Shown here: one piece after another, positions 6,735 to 11,721 of the stretch
How positions within the stretch are numbered: the stretch's first letter is position 1
How the letters are laid out: each line of letters begins with the position of its first letter
NCBI GenBank assembly: GCA_025266875.1
Contig: JALLLT010000174.1
Location: 1 to 11,721, forward strand
Direction: 5' to 3'
DNA length: 11,721 bases
Source: Fennellomyces sp. T-0311
Lineage: Eukaryota > Mucoromycota > Mucoromycetes > Mucorales > Lichtheimiaceae
Program-made: the position numbers and the translations under genes
Notes under the pieces: generated by a model
Seen by the model: only the letters and a program-made list of their open reading frames with translations
Told to the model about the DNA's origin: nothing
Databases searched by the model: none

Positions 6735-7847
6735 TGCTTCTACAAATAATCATCATCAATACATGAGCTAGATTAAATTTTTCTTTACTGGAGCTTAACT
6801 TTCTTACATAACACACACTAACTCTATTCATGCCGATTCTACTGATTCATATGTGTTACACTGTTGTTTTTTTTCACGCCAATGCAAACTTTCGGTGCAC
6901 TAAGTTCATTCGGCCTACCTATTAGAAGGCTTATTTTTCTTACGTATACCGTATTCACTACATTCACTGTGATGTTTCTTCTCTTTAACTGGCATCACTT
7001 CATGTTGTTACTGCCAATTCCACTTATTCATATGTGTTGTTTATTAGATCTTTTCACATCAAGAACAACGTCTGATATATTAAATTCATTAGTTCTATCT
7101 ATACTAGTGACTATTTTTCTTACATAAACCGTATTCACTACGTTTACAACGTTCACTTCATTTACACTGATATTTCTTCTCTTTAACCGGCATCACTCCA
7201 TGCTGCTCATTCCAATTCCACTTATTCATATGTGTTGTACATTAAGTTTTTTCACATCAATAGCAACCTCTGATACATTGAATTCATTCGCTCAATCCAT
7301 ACAAGTGCTTATTTTTTCTTACATAAACTGTATTCACTCTACTCACTATGATGATTCTTTTCTTTAAATGGCATCACTTCGTGCTACTTATATCAATTCT
7401 ACTTGGTTATATATGTTATATATTTGGTTTCTTCACATCGATCCCTACTTTCTGAGCATCAAATCAACCTATTATATCTACACACGTGCTTATTTTTCTA
7501 ATATGAACTGTAATTACTACTCCCAGTCCATCCATTATAGTCGTTTCTTTCTCTACATGGAGTCACTAGATGTTGTTCATGTTAATTTCACTTTTCATAT
7601 GTGTTGTACATTGTAATTTTTCACAGCAATGCTAGCTATCTATCCACTAGATCGATTAATTATATCGATCCAAGTACTTATTCCCCTTACATAAACTGTA
7701 TTTAGTATACTCTTTCTTGTACTATATCTTGTTAGGTACTTCTAATTAACCCTACTGGTATGAATTTAACCTATCTATGTATGTCGTAAACTCATTTTTC
7801 TGATCAATTATAACTTCTAGTACATACAGTGTATTCTATCTGTTCAA

Positions 7848-7886
7848 AGGCTTATTAGACTTACATAAAATGTATGTAATAAGCCT
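7848..7886. repeat. Hairpin at the right edge of the tandem array
   Basis: AGGCTTATTA (7848-7857) pairs with TAATAAGCCT (7877-7886). Between them TACAT and ATGTA form a second, inner 5-bp stem. It lies just past the last recognisable repeat unit. It could be a chance AT-rich palindrome or an edge of the array. Confidence 0.5.
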
Positions 7887-7983
7887 ACTCGGTTACTACT
7901 ATAATCTACTATAGAAATGAAGATAAGAAATCTTTGAAATACATGTGATTGCATTATTTAGTCCACTGTAGTATACATGTAGT

Positions 7984-8100
7984 TATATATATATAAAGTG
8001 CAGCCTTCGCTTCACCGCAGGGTTTGTGAGCCCCTCCGCTGCGCTGCGTGTTACTGCACCCTTTGGACTACACTTTATTTCGCTCCGCTCCGGTGTGTTT
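7984..8100. repeat. GC-rich low-complexity hairpin block
   Basis: After a short TA run (7984-7996) the base composition jumps to GC-rich. CGCTGCGCTGCG-like and CGCTCCGCTCCGG runs appear, with inverted pairs such as GTGCAG/CTGCAC and TAAAGTG/CACTTTA. It contrasts with the AT-rich array next to it. No protein or RNA gene is recognised. Confidence 0.4.
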
Positions 8101-8105
8101 TGAGA

Positions 8106-8211
8106 GCCAATGTTTGGTAGTTTGCTTGGAGGGCAATGCTTGATAATTTGCTTGGAGGGCAATGTTTGATAATTTGTTTGAAAGGCAATGTTTGATAATT
8201 CGGCTTGAAAG
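8106..8211 (+). repeat. 26-27-bp minisatellite, four copies
   Basis: Copies begin GCCAATG or GCAATG at 8106, 8133, 8159 and 8185, each continuing TTTGATAATTTGCTTGGAGG with variants. A fifth start (GGCAACTG, 8211) runs into unique sequence. That last copy plus its flank (about 8186-8240) is repeated imperfectly at 8462-8515 (CAATGTATGATC...GGCAACTGTATATTG...GGCAAAG). The array is therefore part of a larger dispersed or duplicated unit. Confidence 0.75.
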
Positions 8212-8352
8212 GCAACTGTATATTGCATGCAGGCAAAGTGGTATTAACTCTAACTACACCCTAAATGGCTAACTGTACCCTAAATTCTATTGGGATGCTA
8301 CTGTGTATATTATCATGCTTAGGAGCACGTCACCTGACTCGCTATGCTCGTC

Positions 8353-8403
8353 TGAATGATCCCCTTCGCTGCACTGCGGGTCATTCAACGGTGAGCCGGC
8401 TCA
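8353..8403. repeat. Paired hairpins, including the palindrome TGAGCCGGCTCA
   Basis: TGAATGA (8353-8359) pairs with TCATTCA (8381-8387), extended by CCC/GGG with one bulge. It encloses a GC-rich loop much like the block at 8000-8100 (CTTCGCTGC...CTGCGGG). A perfect 12-bp palindrome follows at 8392-8403. The similarity of the two GC-rich blocks suggests copies of one small repeat. Confidence 0.45.
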
Positions 8404-8537
8404 TCATGCTTGTTATTCATAGTAAAGACACATTAGTTTACCTGGTTGTCTTAGATAGATGACAATGTATGATCATTTGATTGGAAAGGCAACTGTATAT
8501 TGTGCACTGGCAAAGCTGAACTATTGTGAGACAGTAC

Positions 8538-8836
8538 CTAGACACGGTTTTTATAAGCAGTCAAAACTGCTTTATTAATCGCACTCTTCCTTGACGTCAT
8601 CGAACGCAGACTGCTAGAACGGGTGTAGATCATCCTCCTTTGATTTATAGCAAAAGTCAACAAAGTGCACAGGGAAGCAGCGTAGTATATTTTTACTGCA
8701 GAGTCACTGCTCTCCTGCGACACAGCATTCTCGACCAAAGCTTGATCATCCAACAGGTCCTGTTTGAGAGGGCAATCTAAAAGACCTTTGCAAAACGTAA
8801 TCGAGTTGGAAAACTGCAGTGTCAGTTAGCTCAAAT
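8538..8836 (-). pseudogene. Possible decayed protein-coding fragment
   Basis: One minus-strand frame is open from about 8836 to 8538 without a good start. It has protein-like composition (LLDDQALVENAVSQESSDSA). Near 8660 a different frame becomes more protein-like (FPVHFVDFCYKSKEDDLHPF), hits a TAG and then continues (QSAFDDVKEECD). That pattern suits a frameshifted, stop-bearing remnant. It resembles nothing I recognise and could be chance. Confidence 0.2.
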
Positions 8837-9224
8837 GTAGCACTAGCTAACATTGTGGAAAGCTGCTTTTTGCAAAAAAAAAGTATAGGAATCTTATGAC
8901 GAACAGATGGTGAACAGATTGGAAGAGGCGAAACCAAATGGTGGTGATGAGACTCAATTAAAAACTTAGGTTGCTCAAAAAGTTGCCAGATGTCAGGAAA
9001 AAGGCAATATAGCATGGTCCTCAGTATTGCAATAACGGTCGTCAGCAGTTAGAAAAGAAAAAAAGGTGGTAGGAAAAAAAGCTGATGGCGAGGTACAGTA
9101 AGGCTTTTTCGGGGTGAGGCTGTGATTTCCTTTTTTGAAAGTTAGCCATGAAAGTGACACGACGTGTGGTGGATTTGCTAGCTTCATCCACCGTCACGTG
9201 AGCAGGGAAGGCAGGGTTGCTCAT
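8837..9224. other. No supported gene
   Basis: Purine-rich and A-run-bearing sequence (for example 8873-8883 and 9053-9083). A minus-strand frame through 9015-8746 is open but has no recognisable motif and a His/Phe/Pro-biased composition. I see no RNA gene or clear repeat. Confidence 0.4.
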
Positions 9225-9960
9225 TGTTGGTGTAACCGCTCTTCCCCACCTTTGCCTTTTGTCACTCTTTTCCCACAGTCTCTTTTTCTTTTTGCCATCC
9301 CTTTTATCCCTTTCCCGCGCTTTAACCTTATGCTACCATTTTCTTCTACTCACGTTCCCTCATTAATTATGCTGACCTTTCGATTCACGTACTATCCTTT
9401 CCATGTTACTTCCTTTTTGGGTACTTCTTTATGCTTATGTCTTTGTTTCTCATGTATCCACGCTCCTCCGGTCATTCTTTTATCTTCCTTCATTATGTCA
9501 TGATTCCTATATATGTACTTCTTGCCCTATGTCCTACTTAACTATAACCTCTCAACCTCTCAAACTCTGTCCATAATTCCTTCCCCGTCATTCTCTCACG
9601 TCATTCTCGTTTGTCATTCAGTTAGTCATAGCGTAGATCGCTGTGTTGCCTATTTGAGAATAGGTATAAAAAGGCCAGTTGGCCAATAATAAATCAAGGT
9701 CGTTTTTCGTCTCTTACTCTGATTTTTTGTGGAATACGGTCGTTTAGTGTAGATAGACTTTAGTAATAGTCTTACTAATTCGACGTATTATTTTTCTCAT
9801 TGACTGTTGACACTGCATTCGGCCCGTAACTTCTCGAACCCGTTATTGTCGACATTTGTTCGGTACTTACCAGTAACCTTACCTCTATCGTTCTTCTTCT
9901 ACCCTCTTCTTTTTACCTATTTCTTATTTCGGGTTTTGTTCCTATCCATTTTCCGCCCAT
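9225..9960 (+). promoter_or_regulatory. Pyrimidine-rich stretch followed by an LTR-like TATA/poly(A) block
   Basis: 9235-9610 and 9890-9960 are strongly C/T-rich on the plus strand. Between them, TATAAAAA (9665-9672) is followed at once by the palindrome GGCCAGTTGGCC (9673-9684) and an AATAAA signal (9688-9693). A TATA box with a poly(A) signal so close downstream is typical of an LTR (U3-R) of a Ty3-like element. I could not fix TG...CA ends, a target duplication or a primer-binding site, and no gag-pol is present. A solo or relic LTR is the favoured but unproven reading. An ordinary promoter of an unrecognised non-coding transcript is the alternative. Confidence 0.3.
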
Positions 9961-9974
9961 CTCTAAGCACCACA

Positions 9975-10143
9975 CACTGGGAGTAGCAAAGATAATGCTA
10001 AAGAAAGAAAGTAATGCATTATCACGAGCGTTATTGATAATGCTCGTGATAATGCATTATTTTTAAAAGTATAGCATTGTTTTAAGGAAAACTTAAACGT
10101 ATCAATAATGCAGTACTTTCAAATAATGCGTTACTTTAGTGGG
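9975..10143. mobile_element. Putative small MITE with an internal 24-bp palindrome
   Basis: The ends are loosely inverted: CACTGGGAGTAGC at 9975 against CCCACTAAAGTAACGC read on the minus strand from 10143. The motif (G/A)TAATGC(A/G)TTA(T/C) recurs in both orientations at about 9992, 10011, 10049, 10105 and 10124. The inner ends AAAGTAATGCATTAT and, on the other strand, AAAGTACTGCATTAT match at 14 of 15 bases. In the middle lies a near-perfect palindrome (10011-10060). No clean target duplication was found, so the ends are uncertain. Confidence 0.4.
10011..10060. repeat. Near-perfect palindrome, 24-bp arms, 2-nt spacer
   Basis: Arms 10011-10034 and 10037-10060 are inverted copies with two mismatches, around TG. 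The core ATTATCACGAGC pairs with GCTCGTGATAAT. It could extrude as a cruciform or fold as RNA. Confidence 0.9.
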
Positions 10144-11157
10144 TCGCCAATCAGAGGATGTTTATTTTTACTGAAATCAGCATGTACAGAACCTTAATCG
10201 CTGTGTAATGAACCATTTCGTGAAGGTCAGAACAAAAGGTCCCTTGAAAACCTAAAAAGATGAAGATCGTGATACACTGATTATCAATATCGGAAAGAGC
10301 ATCCCGAAGCAGATGGATTGGTATAGGATAGATTATCATTTTGTCAGCGTAACAGCAAGGATAGATGGTAGCGATTGTAGGTTAAAATTGAATAGTATTT
10401 TATTATCAGAATCGAATTTAGTATAGTATAGTTTCTATATATCAATAAATATGGGCACTGCCAGTAATGCAAAGCAACCGGCGCAGGAAGTATAGATCCT
10501 TCCAAAGAAATGGTAAACGAGGTTGACTAGAACCGAAGAAGTTAGAAGAAAACGCATATAGCAGTATTAAAGTAAAAAGCTACCTTACGATTCTGAGAGT
10601 ACTACGAGTGTAGCATCCATGTAGTCAAGTCCCATGAGCTTCGTGGCAATTGGATTTCACGAATTACATACCTCTGTAGCTTGAGCCTATGAAAAGAAGT
10701 GCCGGTCGTAGTAAAGTAAATGCTATTATGAAGTAAAAGCGTGAGAAGCAATGGGGCAGAATGTAAGCTTACTAAACGGACAGTTTTATGCTTTGGCTTT
10801 TAATAAGGTTGTGTTAAAAGAAGAACATATGGTTGTTGAGTAGCGCTGGTGATGTTGCGTTGATGAAAGGATTAGCAGTTATATAAGATGATGTGAAAAA
10901 AACCTACTGTATAGCCGATGTAGTGATGGTAAAGAAAGCGAAAGAGATGAAAATCGAGCTGTGTATTGAACGGTGGATTTTTATACTCATGGAAGTAGCG
11001 GTCACCATAAACTTTTGTAGTGACTAGCCGCTTTAAAGTACATAAAGTGTAAGAGAACTCGATAGTTCCGGTTCTTCAGTTACATTCCATTCTGACTTTT
11101 TAACTATCGTAATATTAGCATTTCTATGGAAAGACATTGTACTTACTTGTACGTTAG
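10144..11157. other. Long upstream region without a supported gene
   Basis: About 1 kb of moderately AT-rich sequence before the gene at 11158. The longest frames are short and without motifs. A TATA-like run (about 10421-10450, TATAGTATAG...ATATATC) is far from the ATG. No clear TATA box lies in the last 100 bp. It presumably contains the promoter of the next gene. Confidence 0.5.
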
Positions 11158-11721
11158 ATGTCCAGCAACAACAACAACAACAACAGCTCCGACTTGCACG
11201 GGAGCCAGATGCTTCGAGCTATGGCTAACATGAGCTCAGAGATTCAACGCCTCACGGATGAAAACCGGCAGCTGACTGCCACGCTGGTGGAACATGGGAG
11301 TCGCATCCGTGCGTTGAGCAGAGCTCCAGGCACCCAGCCAGTAGCCGATGAGCCTACGACTGCTGAACCAGCAGTTGTTGTGTCTGCACCACGCAGATAC
11401 ACCAAAGAAGAGGTTTTGGACATTCGCGTAAGAGAACAATTAAAGAAAACTTAGTTATCGCATATTTATACAGCATGTTAGAATCACGTCCACGCAAGGG
11501 TGAAGCAGTTGGCCGCCTGTGTGGAAGAACCGTTGACGTTCAACTTTGATCTGGACTTTCGCCGCGGCGTCAACAAGGCGATCAAAGTGGACGTGATCGC
11601 ATATGTACGAGAGCAGACGGGCGGCCAGGTGGACGATCCCAAATACGTGAAGGATGCGCTGCTCGCGTACTTCAACACGTTGAAGCGAGCTTACCGCCTG
11701 TCTGCCGCTGGATACGAGGAA
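11158..11721 (+). CDS. 5' part of a coiled-coil protein gene, runs off the window
   Basis: Exon 1 is 11158-11427 (90 codons), then a 54-nt intron 11428-11481 (GTAAGA donor, GTTAG acceptor, phase 0). Exon 2 is 11482-11721 and is open to the last base (80 codons). Without splicing the frame would stop at 11452-11454. Residues 1-14 include a poly-Asn run. About 25-52 form a short coiled coil (EIQRLTDENRQL). A Pro/Ala/Val-rich linker follows, then YTKEEVLDIR and a helical domain in exon 2 (FNFDLDFRRGVNKAIKVDVI, then DPKYVKDALLAYFNTLKRAY). Exon 2 is clearly more GC-rich with C/G-ending codons, which supports real coding sequence. The plan (coiled coil, then helical domain) recalls the gene at 440, but I see no clear sequence match. 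A lineage-specific regulator is possible; function unknown. Confidence 0.6.

Larger units (their letters stand above)
5071..7385. repeat. Large inverted repeat: two 651-bp arms around a 359-bp spacer
   Basis: Arm 1 is 5071-6375 less the 654 bp inserted (5414-6067). Arm 2 is 6735-7385. The spacer is 6376-6734. Base-by-base reading of long stretches of both arms showed no differences, and the coordinates pair exactly (x and 13110-x near the centre). Outside the arms the two sides fall to ordinary unit-to-unit similarity, so both breakpoints lie inside repeat units. A transcript across it could fold into a ~650-bp duplex. Confidence 0.9.
5010..7800. repeat. Tandem array of ~181-198-bp AT-rich units in two opposed blocks
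   Basis: Each unit carries a core around CATATG: GTACAACACATATGAATAAG in the left block, its complement in the right. Cores start at 5043, 5224, 6076, 6257 and, degenerate, 6392 on the plus strand. On the minus strand they are at 6848, 7029, 7227, about 7410, 7596 and about 7775. Spacings, after removing the 654-bp insertion, are 181, 198, 181 and 135 on the left and 181, 198, 183, 186 and about 179 on the right. Units also share GTGATGCC-n-TTAAAGAGAAG and TTATGTAAGAAAAATA. Small ORFs inside them are hydrophobic by-products of AT-rich sequence. Function unknown; satellite-like. Confidence 0.85.

Noticed and set aside
6034..7127. Two identical hydrophobic ORFs (minus 6246-6034 and plus 6864-7127)
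   Set aside because: They are the same AT-rich repeat sequence read in the two palindrome arms; the units lack codon-like conservation and one copy is cut by the insertion boundary.
8106..8211. CRISPR-like array
   Set aside because: Repeats are directly adjacent, with no spacers, and the genome is eukaryotic.
8259..8284. Two CCCTAAA motifs as an interstitial telomere
   Set aside because: Only two copies, 19 bp apart and not in tandem.
9135..9503. 122-codon plus-strand frame rich in Phe, Pro and Ser
   Set aside because: It is a by-product of the pyrimidine-rich stretch, with no motif and no plausible splice or promoter context.
9828..9848. tRNA B-box-like GGGTTCGAG on the minus strand
   Set aside because: The surrounding bases do not form a T-arm or a cloverleaf.
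9978..9991. TGGGAGTAGCAAAG as an LTR primer-binding site
   Set aside because: It does not look like the complement of a tRNA 3' end that I know, and it lies at the edge of the MITE-like repeat.

Overview
The window looks like nuclear DNA of a fungus, most likely an early-diverging (Mucoromycota-type) one. The basis is a moderate-to-low GC content, genes cut by many short introns (51-71 nt) with GTAAGT-type donors and TAAC/TGAC-type branch sites, Kozak-like starts, and a high density of DNA transposons and repeats. The lineage is an inference. No rRNA, tRNA, CRISPR or prokaryotic feature was seen.

Layout. At 1-316 is the 5' part of a minus-strand gene with an N-terminal C2HC zinc-finger-like motif. 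It faces away from a plus-strand coiled-coil gene starting at 440, across a 123-bp shared promoter region. That plus-strand gene is cut at codon 129 by a complete 2536-bp pogo/Tigger-like DNA transposon (826-3361). The transposon has 22-bp terminal inverted repeats and an apparently intact four-exon transposase of 541 aa, with HTH, CENP-B-type HTH, a D-D30-D catalytic core and a C-terminal PCNA-binding-like box. The interrupted gene resumes in the same frame at 3364. It runs through three inferred short introns to about 4578 and encodes a helical domain, a Ser/Thr-rich repeat, a basic nuclear-localisation-like stretch and a Gly/Arg-rich tail. I do not recognise the family.

From about 5010 to 7800 is a tandem array of ~181-198-bp AT-rich units arranged as a large inverted repeat. 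Two 651-bp arms (5071-6375 and 6735-7385), identical as far as I can read them, flank a 359-bp spacer. The left arm alone carries a 651-bp non-autonomous element (5414-6064) with 25-bp perfect inverted repeats and an AAT duplication. The right arm preserves its empty site, so the insertion came after the inverted duplication. The element carries a 41-codon coiled-coil ORF and many ATAAAC/GTTTAT motifs.

From 7800 to 11157 there is no convincing intact gene. There are GC-rich hairpins, a 26-27-bp minisatellite, a decayed minus-strand reading frame, a pyrimidine-rich stretch followed by an LTR-like TATA/AATAAA block, and a small MITE-like palindrome. At the right edge (11158-11721, cut by the window) starts another gene: poly-Asn start, coiled coil, one 54-nt intron, then a 80-residue helical domain in more GC-rich sequence.

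The window is best read as a transposon- and repeat-rich accessory region with two or three unidentified, possibly lineage-specific genes. The clearest stories are gene disruption by a pogo element and a recent inverted duplication with a datable insertion.
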